From Dyadobacter koreensis (GTDB lineage: Bacteria > Bacteroidota > Bacteroidia > Cytophagales > Spirosomataceae), in NCBI RefSeq assembly GCF_900108855.1, contig NZ_FNXY01000010.1, positions 190,704-254,703 of the forward strand: a stretch of 64,000 nt of DNA, in the 5' to 3' direction. Position numbers and translations under genes: made by a program. The notes beneath the pieces are model-generated. The model made no database searches. It worked only from the letters and a program-made list of their open reading frames with translations, and was not told where the DNA came from. Positions 15,634 to 24,120 of the stretch are shown piece after piece (the first letter of the stretch is position 1; the number at the start of each line of letters is the position of its first letter).

Positions 15634-16905
15634 ATGAGTACGATTCAGTCAGTACATGCAAGACAAATTCTGGATTCAAGAGGAAACCCTACAGTAGAAG
15701 TAGATATTCGTACCGAAAATGGTTATTTAGGACGCGCTGCGGTGCCTTCCGGAGCATCAACTGGTAAACACGAAGCAGTAGAACTTCGCGATGAGGACAA
15801 AAGCGTTTACGTTGGAAAAGGAGTTTTGAAAGCTGTTGAAAATGTTAATGATATCATTTTCCCTGAATTGATCGGCGCTTCTGTTTTCGAACAAAACCTG
15901 ATTGATAAAATAATGCTTGAATTGGATGGTACGCCAAACAAAAGCAAGCTTGGAGCTAACGCAATTCTTGGTGTTTCTTTGGCGGTTGCCAAAGCTGCTG
16001 CTCAGGAAGCGGGTCTTCCGTTATACCGTTACATCGGTGGTGTTAATGCAAACACACTTCCGGTTCCGATGATGAATATTCTTAACGGTGGTAGCCATGC
16101 AGACAACTCAATCGATTTCCAGGAATTTATGATTCTTCCTGCGAAGGCTGATACTTTCTCTGAGTCTCTTCGTATGGGCGTTGAAGTATTTCATACCTTG
16201 AAAACTGTGTTGAAAAGCAAAGGATTCTCTACCAACGTTGGTGACGAGGGAGGATTTGCTCCAAACATCAGATCTAACGAAGAAGCGATCGAGGTTGTTC
16301 TTACTGCAATCGAAAAAGCGGGTTACAAACCAGGTGAAGATATTTTCATCGCTATGGATGCTGCCGTTTCTGAATTCTATGAGGATGGATTGTACCACTT
16401 CAAAAAATCAGATGGACGTAAATTGAACTCTGCTGAAATGGCCGACTACTGGACTCAGTGGGTTGCCAAATATCCAATTATCTCAATTGAAGATGGTATG
16501 GATGAAGATGACTGGTCAGGTTGGAAAGCGCTTACTGAATCGATTGGTAAAAAATGCCAGTTAGTAGGTGACGATTTATTTGTTACAAACGTAACGCGTT
16601 TGCAGCAAGGAATCGAGTCTCAGATCGCTAACGCTGTTTTGGTTAAAGTAAACCAGATCGGTTCGTTGACTGAGACAATCGATACAGTGAATCTTGCGAA
16701 AAGAAACAGTTACAAAACGATCATGTCTCACCGTTCAGGTGAAACTGAAGATTCAACTATTGCTGATCTTGCAGTAGCGTTGAATACAGGACAGATCAAA
16801 ACTGGTTCTGCTTCTCGTTCTGACCGTATGGCGAAATATAACCAACTTCTTCGTATCGAAGAAGAATTGGGAGAAAGCGCTTACTTCCCAGGATTAAAAT
16901 TCTAA
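15634..16905 (+). CDS. eno: enolase
   Basis: Enolase converts 2-phosphoglycerate to phosphoenolpyruvate in glycolysis. The 423-residue product has the full family pattern: ARQILDSRGNPTVEVD, GASTGKHEAVELRD, GDEGGFAPN, the magnesium ligands in SIEDGMDEDDW and GDDLFVTN, and the catalytic lysine region LVKVNQIGSLTET followed by SHRSGETED. Length is normal. It has its own terminator; the other glycolytic gene nearby is gpmI, acting one step earlier. Confidence 0.98.
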   Translation: MSTIQSVHARQILDSRGNPTVEVDIRTENGYLGRAAVPSGASTGKHEAVELRDEDKSVYVGKGVLKAVENVNDIIFPELIGASVFEQNLIDKIMLELDGTPNKSKLGANAILGVSLAVAKAAAQEAGLPLYRYIGGVNANTLPVPMMNILNGGSHADNSIDFQEFMILPAKADTFSESLRMGVEVFHTLKTVLKSKGFSTNVGDEGGFAPNIRSNEEAIEVVLTAIEKAGYKPGEDIFIAMDAAVSEFYEDGLYHFKKSDGRKLNSAEMADYWTQWVAKYPIISIEDGMDEDDWSGWKALTESIGKKCQLVGDDLFVTNVTRLQQGIESQIANAVLVKVNQIGSLTETIDTVNLAKRNSYKTIMSHRSGETEDSTIADLAVALNTGQIKTGSASRSDRMAKYNQLLRIEEELGESAYFPGLKF

Positions 16906-16920
16906 TTTTAGTATAATGAA

Positions 16921-16950
16921 ACCGGAGCCCAGGCTCCGGTTTTCTCTTTT
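16921..16950 (+). terminator. eno terminator
   Basis: The stem ACCGGAGC/GCTCCGGT with a 4-base loop is followed by TTTCTCTTTT. It begins 16 bases after the eno stop and ends just before the FtsB-like gene. Confidence 0.85.
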
Positions 16951-16956
16951 CCCAGC

Positions 16957-17286
16957 ATGATCGATTTCAAAAAACTTTGGCAAAACATGCGGAAATTCTA
17001 TACTGCGACTTTAGTGGTATGGATGGTATGGATTTTGTTTTTAGATAATAATAATATCGGAGTAGTTTTGTCCAATCGGGTCAAAATGAAAGAGCTTGAA
17101 AAAGAAAAAGCGATTCTGCAAGATAAAATCAAGCAGGTAGTCCGCGAGCGGAACGAGGTTTTCGGTAATCCTAAAATGCTTGAAAAATGGGCTCGTGAAA
17201 AATACTACATGCGGAAACCCCATGAAGACGTTTATGTCATCGTGGATGAAAGCAATCAACCAATAGAAAGCCGGAAAGAGGAATAG
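16957..17286 (+). CDS. FtsB/DivIC-family septum formation protein
   Basis: The 109-residue product is a small bitopic membrane protein with a short cytoplasmic N terminus, one transmembrane helix (about residues 15-38), then a coiled coil (about 42-75: MKELEKEKAILQDKIKQVVR) and the family motif LEKWAREKYYMRKPHEDVYVI. This layout is that of FtsB/DivIC, which links FtsL and FtsQ in the divisome. It lies between eno and a phosphatase gene; the eno-ftsB neighbourhood is also common in other phyla. The symbol is left blank because FtsB and FtsL-like homologues are hard to separate by eye. Confidence 0.85.
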   Translation: MIDFKKLWQNMRKFYTATLVVWMVWILFLDNNNIGVVLSNRVKMKELEKEKAILQDKIKQVVRERNEVFGNPKMLEKWAREKYYMRKPHEDVYVIVDESNQPIESRKEE

Positions 17287-17382
17287 AAGTTCTGCCCGAG
17301 CGAATCGGAAGCTTTTATAACAGTAGCAAACAGACTCACCGGTATCGCTGTTCACTCTTAAACTGTTTATTACCGCTTCACT

Positions 17383-17886
17383 TTGATTAACGTACTATTT
17401 ATTTGTTTAGGTAATATTTGCCGTTCTCCTATTGCAGAAGGTGTATTCAAGGATCTCGTCAGAGAAAAGGGCCTGGATGATCTTATTCACTGCGATTCGG
17501 CCGGAACAGGAGCTTATCACATCGGAAGCCTGGCCGATAAGCGTATGAGGGCCGTTGCTTCGGCTAACGGCATCACGCTAACACATAAGGCAAGGCAGCT
17601 ATCCTTCGAGGATTTTATTAATTTCAATTATATTGTTGCCATGGACGAAGCAAATTTCGAAAATATTCGAAAGGAGAGCTTTCGTGCACATGGATTCTAT
17701 TTGCCCGAAGATCAGTTATATTTATACAGGATGTTTGATCCTGAGCGAGGAGAGTCGGTTATTGTACCTGATCCTTACTATGAAGAACTTTCCGCATTTG
17801 ACGATGTCTATGGAATTGTAAAAAGAAGCGGAACTGCATTTCTTGATTTTTTGATTGAAAAACACAATCTGGTTGCAAAAGCCTAA
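17383..17886 (+). CDS. low-molecular-weight protein-tyrosine phosphatase
   Basis: The product has 167 residues. The signature P-loop CX5R is at residues 8-14 (CLGNICR followed by SP), and the general-acid aspartate is in VPDPYYEE near residue 127. The start is TTG: it gives the family-typical N terminus (INVLFICLGN) and no in-frame ATG lies upstream within reach. The next gene, gpmI, also starts with TTG. Substrates could be tyrosine-phosphorylated envelope or exopolysaccharide proteins, but nothing nearby shows this. Confidence 0.9.
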   Translation: MINVLFICLGNICRSPIAEGVFKDLVREKGLDDLIHCDSAGTGAYHIGSLADKRMRAVASANGITLTHKARQLSFEDFINFNYIVAMDEANFENIRKESFRAHGFYLPEDQLYLYRMFDPERGESVIVPDPYYEELSAFDDVYGIVKRSGTAFLDFLIEKHNLVAKA

Positions 17887-17949
17887 CATTATATTGGGTC
17901 GGGATCAGATTTAGAAATATGAAGGTTGAATTTTTAAACAAGTAATACA

Positions 17950-19482
17950 TTGGGAAAGAAAGTAATTCTTATCATCATGGACGGCTGGGGAATCGCCAAA
18001 GCCGGAGAAGAAAATCGTTCAGCGATCCTGGCTGCGAGCACGCCATTTTATGACAGCATATTAACAAAATATCCTCATAGCAAACTCGAAGCAAGTGGTC
18101 TTGCGGTAGGTTTGCCGGATGGGCAAATGGGAAATTCGGAAGTTGGGCATACCAATCTGGGTGCTGGTCGCGTGGTATATCAGGATCTTGTTAAAATTAA
18201 TCTGGCAGTTTCTTCAGGCACATTGGCTGAGGAACCAGTGCTTGCTGATGCGCTTACGTTTGCAAAGGAGAATAATAAAAAAGTCCACTTTATCGGATTG
18301 GTTTCTGACGGTGGGGTTCACTCTCATATTGATCACGTAAAAGGTCTTTGTAAAATTGCTGCGGATAAAGGTTTGAGCAATGTTTTTGTTCACGCTTTCA
18401 CCGACGGACGTGATACAGACCCGAAAAGTGGTTTAGGTTTTCTTACAGAACTGCAGGAAACGATGGCGGCTACAACCGGACAGATCGCAAGTGTTACCGG
18501 GCGTTATTATGCGATGGACCGCGACAAACGTTGGGAACGTGTTAAGCTGGCATATGATGCGATGGTTCATGGCGAAGGAAAACATGTAGCTGTGGGAGGA
18601 ATTTTGTCTGCAATTGAAGAATCGTATGAAGAGGGTGTATCGGATGAATTTATCCAGCCAATTATTGCGACAAATCCTGACGGAACTCCGCTGGCTGTGA
18701 TCGAAGAAAATGATGTTGTAGTATGCTTCAACTTCCGTACTGACCGCGGACGTGAAATTACAGAAGCACTTACGCAGCAGGATTTTCACGAGCAGAATAT
18801 GCATAAGCTGAATCTGCGTTATATTACAATGACAAATTATGACGACACTTTCAAAGGAGTTTCTGTCATTTTTGATAAAGATAATTTGAATAATACGTTG
18901 GGAGAAGTTTTGGAAGCTGCGGGTAAAAAGCAAATCCGCATTGCTGAAACTGAAAAATATCCACATGTTACATTCTTCTTTTCAGGTGGTCGTGAAAAGC
19001 CGTTTGAAGGAGAGAGCCGTTTGCTGAGTCCATCTCCCAAGGTAGCAACCTATGATCTTCAGCCGGAAATGTCTGCTTTTGGCCTTCGTGATCTTATTGT
19101 TCCTGAATTGATCAAAGAGGAAGTTGACTTTATTTGTCTGAACTTTGCAAATGCTGATATGGTAGGTCATACCGGCGTTTTTGAAGCTGCCGTAAAAGCA
19201 TGTGAAACAGTTGATCAATGCGTTCAGGCGGTTGTAACGACAGGTTTGGAACACGGTTATACTTCAATTATCATCGCAGATCACGGTAATTCTGATTACA
19301 TGGCAAACGACGATGGATCACCTAACACGGCGCATTCATTAAATTTAGTGCCATGTATTTTGGTTGATAACGATTATCAAAAGCCAATTAAAGATGGGAA
19401 ACTAGCCGATATGGCACCAACGATCCTGGATCTGATGGGTGTTGCCAAGCCAGTTGAAATGACTGGCGAAAGCATATTATAA
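17950..19482 (+). CDS. gpmI: 2,3-bisphosphoglycerate-independent phosphoglycerate mutase
   Basis: GpmI interconverts 3- and 2-phosphoglycerate using two metal ions. The 510-residue product has the alkaline-phosphatase-fold ligands: IIMDGWG at the N terminus, catalytic Ser63 in GQMGNSEVGHTNLGAGR, FTDGRDTDPKSG, RTDRGREIT, and metal-binding IADHGNSD and TAHSLNLVP. The start is TTG at 17950; it yields the expected N terminus (GKKVILIIMDGWG). It follows the phosphatase by 63 bases and ends with its own terminator. Confidence 0.97.
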   Translation: MGKKVILIIMDGWGIAKAGEENRSAILAASTPFYDSILTKYPHSKLEASGLAVGLPDGQMGNSEVGHTNLGAGRVVYQDLVKINLAVSSGTLAEEPVLADALTFAKENNKKVHFIGLVSDGGVHSHIDHVKGLCKIAADKGLSNVFVHAFTDGRDTDPKSGLGFLTELQETMAATTGQIASVTGRYYAMDRDKRWERVKLAYDAMVHGEGKHVAVGGILSAIEESYEEGVSDEFIQPIIATNPDGTPLAVIEENDVVVCFNFRTDRGREITEALTQQDFHEQNMHKLNLRYITMTNYDDTFKGVSVIFDKDNLNNTLGEVLEAAGKKQIRIAETEKYPHVTFFFSGGREKPFEGESRLLSPSPKVATYDLQPEMSAFGLRDLIVPELIKEEVDFICLNFANADMVGHTGVFEAAVKACETVDQCVQAVVTTGLEHGYTSIIIADHGNSDYMANDDGSPNTAHSLNLVPCILVDNDYQKPIKDGKLADMAPTILDLMGVAKPVEMTGESIL

Positions 19483-19512
19483 ACTATACGAGTCTAAAAG
19501 GTGTTATTTTTA

Positions 19513-19544
19513 CAGAGAGTCTGGTTCAGGCTCTCTGATTTTTT
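19513..19544 (+). terminator. gpmI terminator
   Basis: An 11-bp stem with one U-G pair (19513-19523 and 19527-19537, CAGAGAG...CTCTCTG) and a GTT loop is followed by ATTTTTTAT. It starts 30 bases after the gpmI stop and argues against extending the next gene upstream to the GTG at 19501. Confidence 0.88.
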
Positions 19545-19596
19545 ATGCGGTTCCCCGATCGTAATTTACCATGGCTCAATGCTATTAAATAATAAT

Positions 19597-20196
19597 ATGA
19601 ATACCAGATATAAAGGCTCTTTTTTTAAGTTTTCTGTGAAATTGTTTTCCATCGTCTTTCTTTTCTTTCTGATGGGCTGTGATCAGCCCGAGGAAAAAGC
19701 GGTTGACAAAAAGATGTATTACGATTTGAAAGGTTTTATTGAAACACAGATTACCTTTCTGTCGGAACAAAAACCAACCGTTAACAAGATCTTGACTGTT
19801 GCAGGTAAGAATGAAAGCAGATCTACAAAAGAAGTTGACTGGAAAAAAGAGCTGGAGTTATTTATTCAGGCAGATATCAATAAACCTGCATACAGTAAAA
19901 GTTTTGAAGTGACTAAACCAGACTCGCTGACTTCTACTTTTACATTAAAAACAGATGAAAATATTCCTGTTAAATCTGTGACGGTCAGATTGGATAAGAT
20001 CACAGGAAATCCGGTTTTAATCAAGGCACTGTTAAAATCTGAAAATAAGCTGTATCAGTCTGAAAAAAATATCGAGCTTCACTGTATAGGTGAATCCAAT
20101 CAATGGCACGTAACATATTATTCCATAAAGGGATATCAAAAGCTGGCGACGATGGACAAAAAGGATTTTTCGATTGAATCGAAGGTGATTTATTAA
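19597..20196 (+). CDS. putative lipoprotein of unknown function
   Basis: I do not recognise the family. The start chosen is ATG 19597, giving 199 residues: a basic N terminus, a hydrophobic stretch and a lipobox (FFLMGC at about residues 23-28), so the product is a predicted lipoprotein. The mature part is hydrophilic, with predicted beta character (RLDKITGNPVLIKALLKS, then IELHCIGESNQWHVTYYS). The frame continues upstream to a GTG at 19501, but that lies in the gpmI terminator. No functional neighbour is evident. Confidence 0.75.
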   Translation: MNTRYKGSFFKFSVKLFSIVFLFFLMGCDQPEEKAVDKKMYYDLKGFIETQITFLSEQKPTVNKILTVAGKNESRSTKEVDWKKELELFIQADINKPAYSKSFEVTKPDSLTSTFTLKTDENIPVKSVTVRLDKITGNPVLIKALLKSENKLYQSEKNIELHCIGESNQWHVTYYSIKGYQKLATMDKKDFSIESKVIY

Positions 20197-20506
20197 CGAC
20201 TTTTACACCGAACATTTTGTCCTATTTTGCCCTACTTTGTGTATGGCCGCCACAAATTTTTAGCGTGTAATATAGTGGCATTTTCGATGAATAAAACTTG
20301 TATGTTTCTTGATTATATCATGCAAAATGCCTCAAAATACGCTAAATAGGCGTATTTTTCATTTTTGTAGAACTAGGTTTAGAGGATTTGTAATGCATTT
20401 TAGCGACTTTAAGAAAGTGAGGAATGATATTGGTGATATTCGTTTCAGAGTCTAACTAAAATCTAAATAAATCAAACATTACACAATTTAAATAAACCTA
20501 TTCTCA
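20197..20506. other. intergenic region with an A/T-rich hairpin
   Basis: This 310-base gap contains no gene I can support. Near its start is a T-rich stretch with two similar units (CCTATTTTG and CCTACTTTG, 20221-20239). In its middle is a 9-bp inverted repeat AAAATACGC/GCGTATTTT (20334-20342 and 20350-20358), loop TAAATAG, followed by TTCATTTTTG. The hairpin could terminate the lipoprotein transcript late; the 148 bases after it presumably hold the promoter of the coiled-coil gene, though no exact TAnnTTTG is seen. Confidence 0.5.
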
Positions 20507-21463
20507 ATGCAATCACAACCAGAACAACAGAAGAACAAACAGACTATAGCATGGGCAATGGTAGTTGTCCTAGGTCTGGCGACAGCCATGTTTGGCTACC
20601 TTTTCACCACTCAAAAAAGTGAATTGACTCAGCAAGAATCAATGGTAGTAGAAAAGGCCAGGGAATTGGCACTTACTAAAACGAAACTTGATTCGATTTC
20701 TACGGTGCTTGATGCGAAAATTGCTGAAATTGAAAAACTAGGCGGAGATGTTTCGGAGCTTACGAAAGTTAAAGAACAACTTGAAAAAGACAAAGTTGCA
20801 TTCCGTAGAAGTAACAAGGTTGAAACTGGAAAATATCTTGCTAAAATTAAGGAATATGAAAAGTTCCTTGCAGAAAAAGACGAAGTTATTGCTCAGTTGA
20901 GACTTGAGAACGAACAATTGACTGCTTCTAACGACTCGCTTAGTACGCATGTAGGTACACTGACTAATGAGCGTCAGAGATTGGTACAGCGTCAGGCTGA
21001 ACTTACAGACTCTGTTGTAACGTTTACTGCTGCCAACAAAGAATTGTCTGCAAAGGTTAGCCAGGCAGCCGCTTTGAAAGCGCAAAATCTTAAAGTGCTA
21101 ACAGTTAATTCGAGAGGTAAAACAAAAGACAAGGACGAATACAAAGCGAAACGTGTTGATAAGTTGAAATTAACTTTCAATCTTCCTGAAAACGCTTTAA
21201 CGGCACAGGAATCAAAAGATATTTATCTGCGAGTACTTGATCCTCAGGGTGCAGTAGTTGCGGATGATGCAACAGGATCAGGAGAGTTCGAAGTAGATGG
21301 AACGCCTTCGAAATTCACAGCCCGTGAGTCGATTGCTTACCAGAACAATAACCAGAAAGTTGAGATGCTTTATGATAACTCTCAGCTTCGTCCGGGAAAA
21401 TATAGCGTGGAACTTTATTCAGAAGGTTATAAAATCGGTGGAACGAATTTCACGATTAAGTAA
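20507..21463 (+). CDS. membrane-anchored coiled-coil protein of unknown function
   Basis: The 318-residue product has a short Gln/Lys-rich cytoplasmic N terminus, one transmembrane helix (about residues 15-34), a long coiled coil (about 38-195, heptad-like runs such as LTKVKEQLEKDKVAFRR and KEYEKFLAEKDEVIAQLRLE), and a C-terminal globular, probably beta-sandwich domain (about 210-318, KLKLTFNLPENALT to GKYSVELYSEGYKIGGTNF). Similar proteins are common and uncharacterised in Bacteroidota and often automatically named after SMC because of the coiled coil. A role in envelope spacing or scaffolding is inference. Confidence 0.75.
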   Translation: MQSQPEQQKNKQTIAWAMVVVLGLATAMFGYLFTTQKSELTQQESMVVEKARELALTKTKLDSISTVLDAKIAEIEKLGGDVSELTKVKEQLEKDKVAFRRSNKVETGKYLAKIKEYEKFLAEKDEVIAQLRLENEQLTASNDSLSTHVGTLTNERQRLVQRQAELTDSVVTFTAANKELSAKVSQAAALKAQNLKVLTVNSRGKTKDKDEYKAKRVDKLKLTFNLPENALTAQESKDIYLRVLDPQGAVVADDATGSGEFEVDGTPSKFTARESIAYQNNNQKVEMLYDNSQLRPGKYSVELYSEGYKIGGTNFTIK

Positions 21464-21489
21464 TAACTCTGACAGTGTTTTAGCTTAAC

Positions 21490-21527
21490 AAAAAATGGAG
21501 CCTGAGAATTTTCAGGCTCCATTTTTT
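21490..21527. terminator. bidirectional terminator between the coiled-coil gene and ppk2
   Basis: A 16-bp perfect stem (21490-21505 and 21512-21527; AAAAAATGGAGCCTGA/TCAGGCTCCATTTTTT) with a 6-base loop gives T runs in both directions. It serves the convergent genes on each side. Confidence 0.93.
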
Positions 21528-21542
21528 GTCAGACAACAGATT

Positions 21543-22433
21543 TTATTTTTCGTTCTGATCCCGGATGATTTGAATGAATCGCTGCAATTCTTCCGCCCGC
21601 TCCGGGCTAACTTCGGGATAATTCATATCCATTTTCTTCAATTCTTCCACAATAATTTCCCCGACAATCAGACGAGTATTCTTTTTGTCATCGGCTGGAA
21701 TTATAAACCACGGAGATTTTTTTGTAGCTGTTTCATTAATAGCATCCTCATATGCTTTCTGATATTCATCCCACTTATCCCTCACTTTGACATCCTGCTC
21801 TTCGAATTTCCAGTTCTTGTTTGGATCTTCAATTCGTTCAATCAGCCGGTCGGCCTGTTCTTTTTTTGAAACATTTAAGAAGAACTTTATAACCCGTATT
21901 CCATTTCTGTAAAGGTATTTTTCTAGATTTTTGATGTCGGAATACCGTTTTTCCCAAACTTTATCAAGATCCTGGGTAAGTTCAACGGGCAAGCGCTGTG
22001 AAGTTGTCAGAATCGTAGGGTCAACCTTAACCACGAGGACTTCCTCATAATAGCTGCGATTGAAAATCGTAATTGTTCCGCGTTGCGGGAGTACGTTATT
22101 AGTGCGCCAGAGAAAGTCGTGGCCGAGTTCCGTATCAGTTGGTCGCTTGAATGAATGAATTTTAACGCCTACTGGATTGACGCCAGAGAGAACATGTTTG
22201 ATAGTTCCGTCTTTTCCTGCCGCGTCCATCGCCTGAAAAATAATCAGTAAGCCATATCGGTTATGAGCGTACATTTTGCTTTGAAGTTCATCAAGTTGCT
22301 TGACAAATTCAGCCAGCATTGATTCATATTCCGCTTTATCATCATAAATATCCTTGAAAGTTGTAACAGCTTTCTTGATATCGAATTTTTCGGTACCGTC
22401 AACACGGAATGTCCCCGATTTGAAATTAGACAT
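21543..22433 (-). CDS. ppk2: polyphosphate kinase 2 family protein, class III-like
   Basis: PPK2 enzymes transfer phosphate between polyphosphate and nucleotides. The 296-residue product has a single P-loop kinase domain: Walker A AMDAAGKDG (68-76), the segment TIKHVLSGVNPVGVKI, lid-region DFLWR and the Walker B-like IFNRSYYEEVLVVKVDP (123-139). The Asn in IFNRS and the SGVNPVGV loop resemble the class III enzymes described from Cytophaga and Meiothermus, which phosphorylate both NMPs and NDPs; class is inference. It is monocistronic. Confidence 0.9.
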   Translation of the reverse strand: MSNFKSGTFRVDGTEKFDIKKAVTTFKDIYDDKAEYESMLAEFVKQLDELQSKMYAHNRYGLLIIFQAMDAAGKDGTIKHVLSGVNPVGVKIHSFKRPTDTELGHDFLWRTNNVLPQRGTITIFNRSYYEEVLVVKVDPTILTTSQRLPVELTQDLDKVWEKRYSDIKNLEKYLYRNGIRVIKFFLNVSKKEQADRLIERIEDPNKNWKFEEQDVKVRDKWDEYQKAYEDAINETATKKSPWFIIPADDKKNTRLIVGEIIVEELKKMDMNYPEVSPERAEELQRFIQIIRDQNEK

Positions 22434-22510
22434 GTTCCTGGATTTAGTTAATTGAATGACTTGTTGATAAGATTCTCAATTTACGATTTTTCGCTTCCAG
22501 GTCAAGTCAT

Positions 22511-23086
22511 CTATAGACTCAGCAGATATTGTTTTAACTTTTCAAACGCTCTGCCTCTATGGCTCAATTCGCTTTTTTCCTGCATGGTCATTTCTGCGAA
22601 AGTCCTGTTATGGCCTTCTGGGATAAAAATCGGGTTGTAGCCAAAACCTTGACTTCCTCTTTTTTCCATAGAAATGGAGCCCTCGATCACGCCATCAAAC
22701 TGACGGTATTCTCCATCCAGAAAAAGTGTAATGACGCATATAAATCGTGCAGTCAAATTTTCTTTACCTTCCATATTTTTTAAAAGCATATCCATATTGG
22801 CATTTGCATCGCGTTCCGGACCGCCATAGTAAGCTGAATGCACACCCGGCTCTCCATTAAGCGCATCCACTTCCAGTCCCGAATCATCTGCGAAACAGTT
22901 GATGTTATAATTTTTCCAAACGTATTCAGCTTTCTCAAAAGAATTTTCAGGAATCGTGTCGTGTGTTTCCGGTATTTCCTCATCGCATCCAATTTCGCGC
23001 AGCGTAGTCAATAAAAATGAGTCACCCAGCAAATCCTGAATCTCTTCTAATTTGTGGGCATTGTTGGTAGCAAAACAAAGTTTCAT
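22511..23086 (-). CDS. rdgB: RdgB/HAM1 family non-canonical purine NTP pyrophosphatase
   Basis: This house-cleaning enzyme hydrolyses dITP, ITP and XTP to the monophosphate. The 191-residue product begins MKLCFATNNAHKLEEIQDLL (substrate-binding TxNxxK motif) and has the FADDSGLEVDALNGEPGVHS catalytic region, QGFGYNPIFIPEGH and the C-terminal SHRGRAFEKL. Length is normal. It is downstream of the FKBP gene on the same strand but a terminator lies between them. Confidence 0.96.
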   Translation of the reverse strand: MKLCFATNNAHKLEEIQDLLGDSFLLTTLREIGCDEEIPETHDTIPENSFEKAEYVWKNYNINCFADDSGLEVDALNGEPGVHSAYYGGPERDANANMDMLLKNMEGKENLTARFICVITLFLDGEYRQFDGVIEGSISMEKRGSQGFGYNPIFIPEGHNRTFAEMTMQEKSELSHRGRAFEKLKQYLLSL

Positions 23087-23112
23087 AATCCGTAATATTT
23101 TTTAACAATCAA

Positions 23113-23147
23113 CAAAAAACGGCTACATCCAGAAGAGGCAGCCGTTT
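23113..23147 (-). terminator. terminator of the FKBP lipoprotein gene
   Basis: The stem AAACGGCT/AGCCGTTT (23117-23124 and 23140-23147) is followed, on the minus strand, by TTTTGTT. It begins 22 bases past the FKBP stop and separates it from rdgB. Confidence 0.75.
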
Positions 23148-23168
23148 CTCAAATTTACTTCTTTTAAA

Positions 23169-24074
23169 TTATCTTGCTGGTGCCGGTGTTGGAGCAGCAG
23201 CAGGTTTAGCACCTTTTGTAAAGTCTACCAATTCAACGTCAAACAACAACACTGAGTTGCCAGGAATTGCTCCCGGAGATCCGTCAACACCATAAGCTAA
23301 CCCTGACGGAATGATCAATGTGCGTTTTCCACCTTTTTTCATCAACATAATTCCTTCTTCCCAGCCTGGAATAACCATACCAACACCAACTTGGAAATCG
23401 ATTGGCTTACCTTGGTTTTTCGAGCTGTCAAATACTTTTCCATCCAAAAGTTTACCAGTGTAGTGTACTTTCACGTTATCGCCTTGTGATGGATTTTCAC
23501 CTGTACCTACAACATCATCAATATAATAAAGACCTGATGCTGTATGCTGTGCTTTGGCGGTCAAATTATTTTTAGTCAGATATTCCTGAATTACTTTTTC
23601 ATCGATTGCCTTTTGTTTCACGCCAGCTTCTGACTGTTGTTTCTGGAATTCTTCAGAAGTAAGAACGCTCAAAACTTTAACAGTGAAAGTGATTTCAGAA
23701 CCTTTTTTGATCATCGGAGGCAACGGCTGCATCATTTTCGCAAACAAAGTATCTGCATTGATGAAGAATTTAGCACTGTCGCCTGTCGCAAGCATAGCCA
23801 AACCTTCCTCAAAACTTCCTTTAAACGGAGGCGCCTGAAGAACAAGTTTCACTGGTGTTTTTTCTTTGTAAGTATCACGAAGGGTTGAGTCAGCTCCGTT
23901 TTTAAGAACAAGATGAAATGACATGATATCACCAAGTTTCGCTTTGCGAGCCTCTTCGTCATGTTCAAAAATCTGATATTTCAAACCAGTATCAGTCACC
24001 TTTGTCTTATACTTGTCGCAGGCTGTTGCGAGAATAGTTATGCCTAGTACACAACCGATTGTTTTAAGATTCAT
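23169..24074 (-). CDS. FKBP-type peptidyl-prolyl isomerase lipoprotein
   Basis: The 301-residue product has a lipoprotein signal with lipobox LATAC (Cys19). It carries two FKBP-like regions: a degenerate N-terminal one (about 28-138) and a canonical C-terminal one (about 178-286) with VHYTGKLLDGKVFDSS, VIPGWEEGIMLMKKGGKRTL and the IPSGLAYG motif. The C-terminal half should be the active isomerase, in the periplasm or attached to the outer membrane. A Pro/Ala-rich tail ends the protein. It lies downstream of the nrnA-like gene on the same strand (46-base gap). Confidence 0.92.
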   Translation of the reverse strand: MNLKTIGCVLGITILATACDKYKTKVTDTGLKYQIFEHDEEARKAKLGDIMSFHLVLKNGADSTLRDTYKEKTPVKLVLQAPPFKGSFEEGLAMLATGDSAKFFINADTLFAKMMQPLPPMIKKGSEITFTVKVLSVLTSEEFQKQQSEAGVKQKAIDEKVIQEYLTKNNLTAKAQHTASGLYYIDDVVGTGENPSQGDNVKVHYTGKLLDGKVFDSSKNQGKPIDFQVGVGMVIPGWEEGIMLMKKGGKRTLIIPSGLAYGVDGSPGAIPGNSVLLFDVELVDFTKGAKPAAAPTPAPAR

Positions 24075-24120
24075 TGGAATGTATTAATTAAAAAATATTT
24101 ATGTGAATATTATAATAGGA

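Noticed and set aside
18433..18966. Antisense open frame of 177 codons inside gpmI
   Set aside because: It lies wholly within a well-conserved gene, its translation has no recognisable motif and is rich in Phe/Ile/Cys, as expected for a shadow frame.
19501..19596. GTG start for the lipoprotein gene at 19501
   Set aside because: This stretch forms the gpmI terminator hairpin, and the ATG at 19597 gives a proper lipoprotein signal peptide.
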